A DNA stretch of 64,000 bases from positions 1 through 64,000 of the forward strand of contig NW_020126830.1 in assembly GCF_002994745.2 (NCBI RefSeq), in the 5' to 3' direction. Positions within the stretch are counted from its first letter, which is position 1, and the number at the start of each line of letters is the position of its first letter. The translations under genes and the position numbers were made by a program. The DNA is from Rosa chinensis (lineage: Eukaryota; Streptophyta; Magnoliopsida; Rosales; Rosaceae). The notes beneath the pieces are model-generated. The model saw only the letters and a program-made list of their open reading frames with translations, was not told the origin of the DNA and ran no database searches. Positions 1 to 10,959 of the stretch are shown here, piece by piece.

Positions 1-1366
1 GAATTTCGAAAGCAATCTTCAAGGTGGAGGTGGATGGTGTGCACGGCTGTCTTCTTCTTCCTTGGCCTTGCTTGCACTTCGTGGTTGCCCTAGAGGATGG
101 AGAGGAGCACGGCTAGTCTAAAGAGTTTTCTGAATTATTTTCTCAAGTGTAAACGTAAAGAATGGAACTTGGAACTCCAAAACGTTGAGAAGAGGGGAGG
201 TTATATAGGGGACGGCCAACTTGCTCTCCAAGCCGTGTAAACCTTATGGAATTAATCTGAAAATTCCACATAATTTCCTCCAATAATATCTTGCCAAATA
301 AGCCCTATGAGGTGGTTCAACCAATCACAAAATTCCATTTAATTCCCTAACAATCTTGGCCGAAATTCCCTTGATAATATTCTGATTTTATACTTTAAAT
401 TCGGCCAAAATTCCTTTAGGGAATATAGGAATGTATCTAGACTTCTTTTGAGCTTTTCTTGGTCTCCACCTTTTTCTCTTTCCTTTTATTTCTCCCTTGA
501 ATCTCTCCTTGCCGAATTCTCTAGGGTTTCTTCTTTAATTCACGGCAATTCCTTCTTTTCCTCTTGGAATTCCACGGCAATAATATCTCTAGGGTTTATC
601 TCCAAGTATTTTCTTTCCATAAAAATAGCCCTAGAAAATCTCCCTAGAAAATCTCTTCTTATTTTCTGATTTTTAACGCCAACTTCCTTGTTTCTCTCTT
701 GCTTTGGACGGCAAATTCTCCCCTAGGGTTTATTCATGCGTCATAAACCCTACTTGCATGGGCTTAATGGCCTTTGATCCATTTGCCGAAAATCCACTTC
801 ATTCTTGAGAGTTCTTGGGCCTCCATGTGCCACCTTTATGCCATGTCATCATCTAGAGTCTTCAAGAAGCTTCTCTCATGCCATGTCACTTCATTAATTC
901 GATCTCCATTCATGGTTGGCTCAAGAGTCTTGTTTTGGCAAGCTTTCCTTTTCTGGACAGGGTTTCCTGGTTGGACCAGGAAAACTTCTTTTCTTCATTT
1001 CTGCTCATTTGTGCTTCCCTTTGTACTTCATCTTGTCTCCCTCCAACGTTGGCTAGCTTCTCTCTCCATTTGTGAGCTCGTTTCAGCTCATTTGTGACAA
1101 GGACCTGAAAATAGAAACTAGTAAGAAAAATAGAAACTTTCCTAAAATGAAAAGTGGGAAACTTTCTAAAACTGAAAAATAGAAACTACTAAAAATGGAA
1201 ACTTACTAAAAATGATAAATAAAAACTACAAAAATAGAAACTTTCTACAAATAGGAACTTTCCCAATCAAAGAATGGAAACTTTCCTAAACAGGGTTTTA
1301 TTAAGGAAATAACGCAGAAAATGCAGGGAAAAGCAAGTAAAACGTCGCATTAAAATGCTCCTATCA
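1..1366 (-). mobile_element. LTR-A copy, cut by the window start (Athila/Tat-type)
   Basis: This is a reverse-oriented LTR. On the plus strand it ends in the family terminus cgcattaaaatgctcctatc plus a, matching the termini at 18088, 41021 and 63084. A TATA-like ttatatag lies near 200, and the array of short 'gaaactttcc' units (about 1100-1290) is typical of this family. No PPT follows the LTR. The next bases are LTR-B sequence, so it is probably a solo or truncated copy inserted into an LTR-B. The other end and its target duplication lie outside the window. Open frames inside it are not credible genes. Confidence 0.8.
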
Positions 1367-1754
1367 TTACTCATACGAGCTTTCATAAGCTTACAGGGTT
1401 TTGTTGTGTGGAAACCCGGTGCACCATTCTTTTGGTGTAGGGGTTAATCCTACAGGTCAAGAAAATCGTGGTTGAAGCTGAGGTAGCTACAGGCAGTTGA
1501 ACGGGTAGGAAGCAAATTTTGTTGGCTTTGTCATTGTTATGACTTCCGCTATGTAGTAAGCTCTGAGGAGCATTTACGCTTTATTTTGTGATGGCAACTT
1601 AATTCGTAAATTTGTGTAATATATGACTCTATGGAGCGAGTGTATATTAACTCGGATGTTCCAGGTATTTGTATTGATGACTGAACATTCACGCATGTAT
1701 AATTATGGGATTATATATATCGATTTTCATGTGTGTAAAATCAGGGGCGTGACA
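1367..1754 (+). mobile_element. 3' end of an LTR-B copy
   Basis: This is the reverse complement of the first 390 bases of the LTR at 22237-25182. It shares the 'acccggtgcaccatt' and 'gtgtaggggttaatcctg/a' blocks and the end tcaggggcgtgaca. Sense is therefore the plus strand, and this is the 3' terminus of the LTR. No tRNA-Met primer site follows, so this is a solo or broken copy interrupted by the LTR-A to its left. Confidence 0.75.
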
Positions 1755-3399
1755 CATGAAGAATAAAGAAATGATCCCAACCAAAGTGCACAATCTAGTA
1801 TAATTAAGAAAGCTTATCTATTTGCAATCCTCCTTAATTGATTTCGACTTTTGTCCAAAGCCTTTACTACGTATGAAATATATTCACAAAACTATTAGGT
1901 AAATTTTTTTTACCTAAATCTAGCTCTAATTACATGCATATATCCTAAGTTGGCCACCAAAGAATACATACATATAAAAGTTTTATGTAATCCAAAATCA
2001 ATTAAACAATCTCACAGAAGTAACATAGGAACCAACTATAAAGAAATCACAACTTTTATTTAAATATACAGACGGGCTTTAAACTTTGCCCTTAACGTTA
2101 TATGTTAACTAGAAATCATAGTTCACGAGCTCAAACAAAGAAAAATTAAAGAGTTACAAGAAAAAAGATTGAATTACACAGTGAAGGAATGAATGATGAA
2201 CACTTGAAGAACTTGAAAGTAAGGCTTCAATGGCTATGGCACAAGGTGGATAATGCAGTTAGGGTTGCTCATGGCTCCTTCTCCTCCTCCTCTTTGCTTG
2301 AAGATGCAGAACTCTGAAGACTAGAGAAAGGAACATAACTTTTGGTGTGTGAAAATATTGAAAAAATTGGTGATCAAAATGTCCCAAGGATGCATCTATA
2401 TATAGGGGACGGCAACCTTGGTCTCCAAGTCTTCTGGATCATTCTTTTAATTTATAAGAATTATCTAATTGATCCACACAGCTTAAACCAATCAGATAAA
2501 TTCATGTCAGCATTCTTGTGTCATCCAACCAATGAGAAGTCTCCAAATTTGAGCTATGATTCTTGGAGAAGATATATTTTCTGAATTTATACATGTATTT
2601 TCTTATTTTTATCTTTTGGTTTTGGCCAAATAAGAGAGTGAGCAACAAGGAATGCATTTGGACTTGATTTCATCATTCCTGAATGTTGTAATCCCTTAAA
2701 ACTCTCCTAGATAACTCCAAGACGTCATCTTCAAGATTTTTCTTTATACTTTCACGGCAAAACGATATTTATCCATCCAAAATTCCTTCTTTTACTTCCA
2801 AGTAACCCAGAACATTTAGGTTTCTTTATTTGCCAAAAATTCCCAAGTATTCTAGAATAATCTTGAGATTTCTTGAGTCGATCATCTTGATGCCACATGA
2901 TCTCCTAGTGCTCTCAGGTTTCCTAGTCTCATCAAGACTCCTCATGTCTTTAAGACTCCTAGTCAAATAAGAACTCTTCACATGAAATGGTCTTGAACCT
3001 TCCAGAATCTTCTTTTGTTTTTCTAGTTCAATTAAGACTCCTTATGTCATTAGGATTCATTTTCCTGGCAGGAGTAGGTTTTCTATTCCAACTAGGAGTC
3101 TGCATTTTTTGCCATTTTCTTCATTTCTCCGAGCATGTTTTCTAGTTGACTCAGGATTCCTACTTTGACTGGGATTCTTTTCCTAGTTGGACCAGGAATA
3201 CTTCATTTCTTCATTTCTACATCCTTTGTGCCTTGCCTTTGTCATTTCCAACGTCTACGTTGCTTCTCATGCTCCTTTAAGCTCATTTCTTCTTCATCTG
3301 CTCCAATGTACCTAGAAAATAGAAACTAAGTTAAAATGATTAAGTAAGAAAAATATGAGGAGTTAACTATTAAAATGTCGCATTGAAATGCTCCTATCA
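1755..3399 (-). mobile_element. Diverged, truncated LTR-A-like copy
   Basis: Recognisable LTR-A blocks occur in reverse: the 'ttgcaatcctccttaatt' and 'cctttactac' stretch near 1825-1870, a TATA-like tatatatagg near 2400, and the terminus cattgaaatgctcctatca at 3381-3399. It is more diverged than the other A copies and lacks its U5 end, which was probably displaced to the left by the nested LTR-B. No coding sequence is supported. Confidence 0.65.
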
Positions 3400-4143
3400 A
3401 GATATTAGAAAGCCTCGTGGGCAAAATACAAAGCACATCTAGCTTCAAGGCAGTGATGAGATACTGCGCTTGGGGTAGGAAACTAGGCCAAGAACATGTC
3501 CGACTGTTCCAAACAAAGGCCAAGAACCTGCCCGGTAGAGCTCCCAAGATACACACCAGAACCTGTTATAACTGCAAAGGGATGAAATGCATCCCACATC
3601 GAAGAAATGGGAAATACCTTTCCCATGATGAGGTATAATTCAAACTCAATTACCTTCAAAGGGGTAATAACTTCTCCTTCATTATCGTTATTCTGTCATT
3701 TAGCATAGAACCTGATTCAACATCGGAGAGGCGTAACCATCTGCTACGGTTTATATCTCTGACATTGTGTGTTTTCCTTGATAGGGTCCGGAGTCATATT
3801 GGTATCGCGGTTGGTAAAGCATTCTGCTTGATGTACCGGAGAAGTCACAGAAATAGTTCATATTTCTTTATAGGAAGCAGTGATTGCTGTGAATACTCAT
3901 ACTTGGTTGAGGGGGTGTTTCACGTATGGAGTATCCGAGAATCCTTTTACGGTTGTTGCCATTTGTCACCCCGAACTTTGAATAAAAATTCAAATCCGAA
4001 ACGCAATACTCATCATTCGCTCAGAAAAAACTGAATTTTTTTTCAATTTATCTAAGCTATAAACACTGAGCTCACAATGTCAATACGATCATTCTCTAAA
4101 TCATATATTAATCCACGTATTTACTAAATCGAAGATCAAGTAA
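3400..4143 (+). other. Unassigned DNA with two small gene-like open frames
   Basis: This stretch matches no repeat in the window. Two plus-strand open stretches occur. The first, 3417-3638 (73 residues), is basic and holds a CYNCKGMKC cysteine cluster near residue 51. The second is 3765-4034. Between them a gt-rich donor-like site follows the first frame, and a 'tccttgatag' acceptor-like site precedes the second. They could be exon remnants of a host or transposon gene that I do not recognise, or chance frames. No function is proposed. Confidence 0.25.
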
Positions 4144-6398
4144 TGTAACGCTCACTAGGAGCATAATATTTACTCCTTATATTTATAGGGTTTCATGTTT
4201 CAGTCTTGACTTCGGAATTTACCTAAAAGTCCTGAACTCTCATTCCTCAATTGGTCCTACGTCAAATTTTTGTTAAGTTGCGGAATGTCTATTTTCCTCA
4301 CTATCTTTTTTTTTAATTTATTTTTTCTCTGTTTTTATTTCTGTTTTTCATTTCACCTCTTGAAGGTCTATGGATTGACATCTGTGAGGAGATGACAGAA
4401 GGAGGGAAGAGCGGAGAAAAGAGGTAAAGAAAAAAAAATAAAAAGAGGAAGAGATATTATATTTTTTAAGTAATGAGGTATATAGACTTTTTAGGGGAGT
4501 AACGGAGTTTTTACGGCATGTTGATGGTAGGGACAATTGGGAGGAATTGGGAGTCAAGGACTTTTGAGGTGAATTCAAGGTCAGGGGACTGACGATGAAC
4601 CTATAAGTATAGGAGTAAGCAGTATTTACCAATAAAAAACAAATAGGTTCTAAACTAGTACTGCTGCAAAACAGTTGCAGCTCAAACTGGTTACCTGACT
4701 GCATGAAAATCTCTACACTGTGGAATAGTGTACCAGGTTGAACAACAACCCGGTAAGCTTTAAGCTCGTATGAGTAATTCAAATAAATTACTCAAACAAC
4801 CAATGCTTATAATTTTCAACTCATGAGGTAACTTTTACTCATCACAATCGAACTTACAATCATACTAGATAAAAATTAGTAATCTCTGCATAGAAAATTA
4901 GTTCAAGAGATCACCTAAAATCCCACAATTCAAATCATAACAAATCCTGCATATTTTAGTTTAGGAGATTACATTAAATCAAACAATAGAAATCGTAGTA
5001 ATCCCTACATATAGTTTTGTTCAGGAGATTACATTAAATTCAAACAATAGAAATGAAAAAGGAAAATAAATGAGGAAAACAAACAACTCACGCTGAAGCC
5101 ATTTAATCATCTTTAAACTCAGCTAATAGAACACATAAAATGGTTCATTTTCAAACTCGACATCCTTATCTCTTAAGGATAACATGCGTCACTAGAGTGA
5201 CAAAATCATATTAATGTAACTCACAATTTAAATAAGAAATCAAGTCCCTCCTTGGACAATTAAAGAAAGAATACACCCCAAACTCTCTTTTAAAAACATG
5301 TACTCAAGGGCATGGTCTAATAACCCACCCTTGTCACTGCTGTGACCCTCGTACAAAGATCCTTGGTACAAAGACCAAAACATTTAAAAAATAACTCAAG
5401 ACTCAAAATGTTACACAACCTCAACACTTTCAAAAACAATATAATTGACTGCAACAAATATTGTTTTCAAAGCTCAACTCTGATCTCAAAAACAATATAG
5501 AAATCAATTTTAAAATATTGTTTCACCCCTTTAACCACTAGCACAAATTGACAAGTAAACTCTCAATTACGAAACGTCAGTAATATAATTGTTTCCATTC
5601 AAAAGAACCAAAATTCATCATTTCATTAGAAATTAAATCACACAATAGCAACATCGAACTCACACAACATGTTAATTCCACCTCATTACACAACTGCACC
5701 AAAATATATATTCCACGTAAATACACACACACACATGTAGTCACTCTCTCAGGAATGCTACTAATACCAACTATAGTTCACAAATACAAAACCCGTGAAA
5801 AATCATTTCTATAATAAAACTTCATTTTACTTACCTATGAACCGTTGACGATCAAGTTCATATAATTTAAAAAAAATATTATTTCCAAAAACGATTTCAC
5901 AATGTAATAAATAATTGCAAATACTAGAGTAACTCCATTCATAAATGAACCCCGTGAGATTTACTCACCTCAAAATCCCGCTGCATCTTCTCTTACAGCC
6001 GAGATAAAGTAAAAATAAGGTCTCAACTTAGCACACGATTTAAAATGAAAGCGGTTACGGTTCGAACCGAGCATTTGAACTAAAAACTGAAGATTTCGTC
6101 ACCAAGACAATACTATCTCTGAGACCTCTCAAGGTCTCCAGAACACTTGTAGGATCATTTTATCAAAATTATACGACGATCTAACAGTCGGATTCTTATG
6201 GATCGTAAAATAAGAAAATCGAAACTACGTAAATCCAACATGCTTCAAATGATCACAACATGACCCACAATATATCAACATGCTTGTATCGACGAGTGGG
6301 AGACAACTATGAAAACAGAACCCCAAAAACTGGCGAGATGTACCGCCACTTGTGGCGGAGCGTGGATCCAAGTGCTGCTGGCAACCCCCAAATTGGGT
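4144..6398 (-). mobile_element. LTR-B-like fragment, interrupted by a MITE
   Basis: From about 4650 the sequence follows LTR-B in the same orientation as the 22237 copy, for example the 'acccggtaagctttaagctc' then 'gtatgagtaa' block at 4749-4776. It also carries the 'aggagattacattaaat' tandem units (4880-5050) found in reverse at 60255-60485. A possible LTR start, tgtaacgctcact, lies at 4144, left of the inserted MITE. The copy stops abruptly at 6398, where LTR-C1 begins. The rest of this LTR is not found in the window. Confidence 0.6.
4163..4640. mobile_element. MITE-like element with long imperfect terminal inverted repeats
   Basis: The first 110 or so bases (4163-4280) are an imperfect inverted copy of the last 110 or so (about 4530-4640). 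Both arms share 'tactcct', 'acttatagg/tttatagg', 'aaagtcc' and 'cctcaattg/cctcccaattg' in the same order. The middle is T- and A-rich and non-coding. Long inverted repeats on a 0.48-kb unit without a transposase suit a Mutator-type MITE. Exact ends and target duplication could not be fixed, so the class is an inference. Confidence 0.5.
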
Positions 6399-8030
6399 TG
6401 ATGCAGCTGGAATAGCCTCACAATTTAACCCTGCAAAATGTAGTTGTCAGTAAAGATAAGCAGGGATCGTTCAGTCCGGGGATTGTAGGGTACACCTACA
6501 CAAAAAGGTCAATTAACAAATAAAAGAATAAAATGGGGGGTTTTGAAATTTGGTTCCTAATCTACTTAAAATAAAAACAAAACAAATAAAATTATATACA
6601 ATGATCGACTTCCCTAACCTAGACCAATACCACTCGGAAATTACTAAGTGTAAAAACAGAATATTCATTTCAACATGCTACAAAACGTGCCCATCTTAAA
6701 TGCCTAGATAAGAGCCCAAATGAAAAGCCTCAGCGGATCAATCCATTTATCTGATTCGTTCTAATGTAGGCTTGGATCGGAAAAGTCCTTACCAAGCCTA
6801 ATACTACTAATTTTTTAAAACACTCAGCGTAATTCTCTTAACTAGTAGTATTATCTAACCCTCGAATCAACTCACACGTGCAAATTAACCATTAGACATA
6901 GAATTTAACACATAATTTCCAGAATCGTTTAATCATTAAAGCATGATTTTTACTACTCGTTAGAACTAATTACTACTTGTTTAACTCAGCGTCTTAACAA
7001 ATAACAATTACTCTTGGCAAATTAAGCAAACAAACAAGAACTCTCACCGTTATTCTAGCATGAAACTTATGAACCTAACTCTGAAAATTACCTAAACACG
7101 TAAAAGGGCACAAGATTGTAACATGCATCATAAAAGAATTCTCGAAATTAACTCAATAATAAACTGAAAATCTCAAAAATATTAATAAAAATATTCTGAA
7201 AATTTCATATCTCCAATTACACAACTCGCAAATCCAAACACACAAAACCGAAACAAAAATTATAAGTAGAGTCATAGTTACACTTTGAAGCTTTCCTCAG
7301 CGGCTTGGCAACAAGGTGATGAACTCGTCTCTTCTATGGTGGTGGAGCTTCCTTGACTCAGCGCCTTAGAGCTTCGTAGATTGATGGATGAATGGTGTTA
7401 CGGTCTTGTAGGTGATGGAAGTTTAAAGATTGAATTGGGCAGAGTCTCGGAAAAGTTTTTGGCCAGGAAGTGATGCCATTTCTGTTCTGGACGTTGCCTA
7501 TTTATAGGGAGCATTGGTTGGCTTTTGTCGATCATACCCTTCATCATTGGACGGATGGGATTGCATCATAATTCTTTTAATTTTCCAACTGAAACATCTC
7601 CTTTAAGGCCTTAACTCCTCTCATAATGGGGCAATTCCTTTAATTTCCAAGCTGAAACATCTTTCTCCTTTATTCTACAACTGAAAACATCTTTCTCTTT
7701 ATTTCCCTTCTTCATTGCTTGGTCAACCCGATTTAATAAAGGGCACAAAATTAAATTCTTTTAGAGAAAATAAAAGAAATTAAAACAATTTAATTTCAAA
7801 AAAATACTCCCATAAATTCTATCTAAAGGCCGACAGATTAGCATGACGGTGAGGAATCCTGATCCAGCTAGGATTCTTCAAGAATTTTGCGTTTTCTGCC
7901 TATTTCACGCCAAACACTCTACAAGACTCTTAAAATGACTCGATGACTCAAAACAAGAAACTTAAGGGAGAAACAAGGCTAAAATGGGGCACATATTCAA
8001 TAATATCGTCACACTTTTTTACTCCTATCA
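6399..8030 (-). mobile_element. LTR-C copy C1 (3' LTR of a minus-strand element)
   Basis: It starts tgatgcagctggaatagc and ends tgctcctatca-like (actcctatca). It is closely similar to C3 (18678-20386). In sense orientation its TATA box (ctataaatagg, near 7499-7509) lies inside the LTR. To the right sits the purine tract (in reverse 'gctaaatgtggggtag'), so this is the 3' LTR. The 5' LTR partner is missing: the interior stops at about 8785. The five bases before it do not match any candidate partner flank. Confidence 0.8.
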
Positions 8031-8790
8031 ACTACCCCACATTTAGCTTTTGCTAGTCCCTTAGCAAAACAAAAATACAAAACAAAACAAAGACTCAACG
8101 AAAAGCAAGTAAATGACTCTATTGCTCCTAACTGTTGTCTCAGAGACTCCAAACTCATGGCTTTCACGTTAAACACTTAATCAAAATCGTATAGATAATT
8201 CCATGGTTAATAAACATGTGACACTCATATGACTAAGTAAGATGTGGAGAACTTAAGTTATACAGTGAATGATAGCACGTTTCGAACAAGTCCAATCCAA
8301 ACTCACAAGGCATACTCTCGATTTTTCTCTCAGAAATGGCAATGCTTAAAAGCTTCACACTCAAGTATATGCAAGAGAATAAATTGTAAGGCAACAAACA
8401 GCTTGCATATTTCATCAATAAACGCATTTTATGAAGAATTTTTAAAGACCTCATGAAATGACCAAGTGCACAAATGGACCTAAACCATAAGCTCGACTGC
8501 ATAACTGACTCCACTAACCAAAGGCTACCCATCTCAAGGATCAAGTAAGCACTTAAAACAGGTTGTAATGGGGCTAAGCTAAGGTTTTCGAAATGAAGAT
8601 TAAGGATACAAAATCCTAAGACTGCCAGAGCATATATGGCACCTTATGTCACATTTTGTAGGCCATTATCATTGTTTAGGCCACCTTCACTCTACCAACT
8701 TGGAATGGACAAGGCTAATTTAACTTTGAGCTTCTACAAATTTGAAAGTCCAAACCAACTTAACAACTTCCAAGAGTTTTTTTTCTTTTT
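8031..8790 (-). mobile_element. PPT and partial 3' UTR of the C1 element
   Basis: The reversed polypurine tract (8031-8047) is followed by sequence that parallels 12537-13245 base for base, including 'catactctcgatttttctctc' type blocks and the 'gacctcatgaaatgac' segment. It has no coding capacity. At about 8785-8793, in a T-rich stretch, it changes without a target duplication into the 3' end of LTR-A. The C1 element has therefore lost its gag, leader and 5' LTR here, by deletion or by misassembly. Confidence 0.65.
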
Positions 8791-8792
8791 TT

Positions 8793-8929
8793 TTATGATA
8801 CTTTGTTTTTATTTTATTGTTTAAATGTTTACATTGATAGGTTACCCTCAATCCCGGAATAGAACGATCCTATTGCTTATACTACTATGATATTTCTAGG
8901 GTTAAATTTATGCTTGCTTTGACGTATCA
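8793..8929 (+). mobile_element. Remnant 5' LTR-A of Element I (last ~135 bp)
   Basis: It matches the end of the LTR at 41395-41529: the 'accctcaatcccggaataga' block, then a terminus gacgtatca. It is immediately followed by a primer-binding site, so it is the 5' LTR of Element I. Everything upstream in this LTR is missing. Several single-base losses relative to the 3' LTR are evident. Confidence 0.7.
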
Positions 8930-8930
8930 A

Positions 8931-8954
8931 TTTTTGCGGCTGTTGCGGGGATTG
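8931..8954 (+). other. Primer-binding site of Element I (tRNA-Asp type, corrupted)
   Basis: It reads tttttgcggctgttgcgggg and onward. The intact copies at 41535 and 18653 have TGGCGCCGTTGCCGGGGATT, the complement of the 3' end of plant tRNA-Asp used by Athila/Tat elements. The changes here are mainly lost bases. Confidence 0.75.
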
Positions 8955-10526
8955 AAAAATACTTGTTGAAGTGTGAATATTGTTGGATTATTTTGATTTC
9001 GTAATATTATAATTTGTTCATATTGTGTTCGAAAATTTGTAAATACTAGGTTGTTATCATATTATTGAATACGATTTATTGTGAGTTGTAAATTAAAGAG
9101 GAGTGTGAAGTCGTGTTTATATTGACTAAACCCATTATTGGTACTAGTTTAGGTCTAAGGTTGGGCGGTCTTTATTAACATTCATTGAATATCTTCACAC
9201 TAGGACTTTTCATCTAGTAAGTATAGCTATGTGGGATGTGTCTAGGAAGGGACAACGTCATGACGGGTTTGGATCCAGAAGTGCTTACAATGGGCTAAAC
9301 CACATTGTGGGAGTGCTCATGCAAATGGATTCTGCTCTTGTGTTCGCCTCCCTACCTGGCCATTTCAGTAGGTGCCCAAGGATGTAGAGGGACTTTGTGT
9401 CTAGACAACTATACTTGGGCGCACGTCACTTGATTTACCACTTGGAATTTAATTTGATATCAATGTATTTTACAAAGAAATGTTGTGATGTACTAAGTAT
9501 ATTGGATTAACATAGTCTGAAAGGGTAGCTTTTCAGTCCATTGCACATGAGACCTGTTCCGTACCTAAGTGTTGAATAATGTAATAAAAGAAAAGAAAGA
9601 ATAATTATATAATTTTCGTGAATAGTGAAAACTGGTTATGAGAGTATAAATTTTATAAGTTTTGACCATAATGGAATAGTGAGGACTTTGTCTTTCATTA
9701 GTCTTGCACCTTCTCTTCATTGGGCACTTAGTAGATAGGGTGTCTAGTTGTTGGATATGAGAAGTGCTAGAAAGGGTCTCGTCCTGCTAACCAGTGAGCT
9801 GAGCTCGCCAAAATCATTCCTCTGCTACTGGCTCTGTGTGAAAGAGTTACCAAAAGATTAGAAGGGGATCGTATAGGATGAGCCTTGGGCGCACGTCTAA
9901 CCTTGTTTAAGGCTTATAATGGATTTAAACTTTATTAACTGTCACACTAACTAAATTTGTATATATATGAATTTTATTGTGTGGAATTTTGTACATATAC
10001 TTCTCTTTATACTTGTAAATCGGATAGTAATTGTGATAGTGATTTTTGTATAAATCATTAACTTGTATCTTTGCAAAATTTTAATTTCTTAACTTTAATG
10101 ATATTCAGGATTCCGTGAATGACCGAGTCTTCTAAACTCCATAAACGAGAAATGAAGAGAGACCGCTCGTATTGAGAATCCTCACAACTTGAGTATAGAA
10201 ACCCTCTTCTTTCGCATTTAGGATCTACATATTTAACGAGCAAGGGAAGAGGATTTTTCCTTATGAGGAATTCGCATCAGCTAGTTTTCGTCTAACTCAC
10301 CTTCACCTCAGACTACACTCTCGTTCACCACCCCTGAGAAGAAGAGAACGTTAAGATGGCTTTATTAGAAAAACTCTCTTCGTTGTGGTTGAAGGAGGAT
10401 GCCCAAGTATTGTGTACCTGCCCTGCTGCAGGGAGTCTGCAGATTTTGAGTTGAAGTGGATTACTCCATAGGCTCCTATTTCCATGGTCTTAATATGGGG
10501 ACGCCAACAGCATTTCGGATTCAGTT
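8955..10526 (+). mobile_element. 5' leader of Element I
   Basis: This is a non-coding leader of about 1.5 kb between the PBS and gag. Bases 8955-9600 match the second leader (41555-41787 joined to 46751-47216) but lack many single bases. It contains a conserved block at 9496-9543 (TATATTGGATTAA ... GGGTAGCT ... CATTGCAC), also present in the leader of the LTR-C element. A block at 9757-9820 recurs in the 3' UTR of the same element at 35573-35640. Such leaders normally carry packaging and dimerisation signals. Confidence 0.65.
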
Positions 10527-10959
10527 GTGTGTAACATGTTACCCAAGGAGAGAATATCTGAAGATGAGGCATTCCTTTCTCTAGCTGACCGTGCCAAAGA
10601 TTGGCTATATGAGATATTCGGGCGCATCACATTTGGAAACTATGATGAGGCTTCCGGAATACTTCCAGCTTCAAATATACACTCAGGAAGAAGATGGAAT
10701 AAAACAGCTCTGCATGAATCATATTTCGCTTATTATGAGAGGTTCAGTCTTGATTGCTCAATGTCCTCAAATCAAATGAAGAAGACCTTGCTTATTGCTT
10801 CTATGAGGTCTCCACTCTGAACGTGACATGTTAGATGCTGCAGCTGGAGGAGTTTTGTGGATAAGTCCAACTGAAGGGAGCATGATTGAGAATCGAGCCA
10901 AGAATGCCCCAACAGTATGAAGGTGTAGGTCTACAACTCGAAGGGTGAATGAGATAGTA
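10527..10959 (+). pseudogene. gag: Element I gag, capsid part (broken, interrupted by insertion)
   Basis: The reading contains LADRAKDWLYE, which fits the Athila/Tat capsid region (LxDxAKxWL), and later pieces in other frames resemble the YERF and gly/ala-rich segments of that domain. Gag forms the virus-like particle around the element RNA. Frame changes are frequent, in step with the single-base losses of the surrounding tract. The gene is cut at 10959 by the LTR-C element and resumes at 20387 with the zinc-knuckle part. The flanking bases, tagta here and aggta at 20387, would match as a target duplication if one g was lost. Confidence 0.7.
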
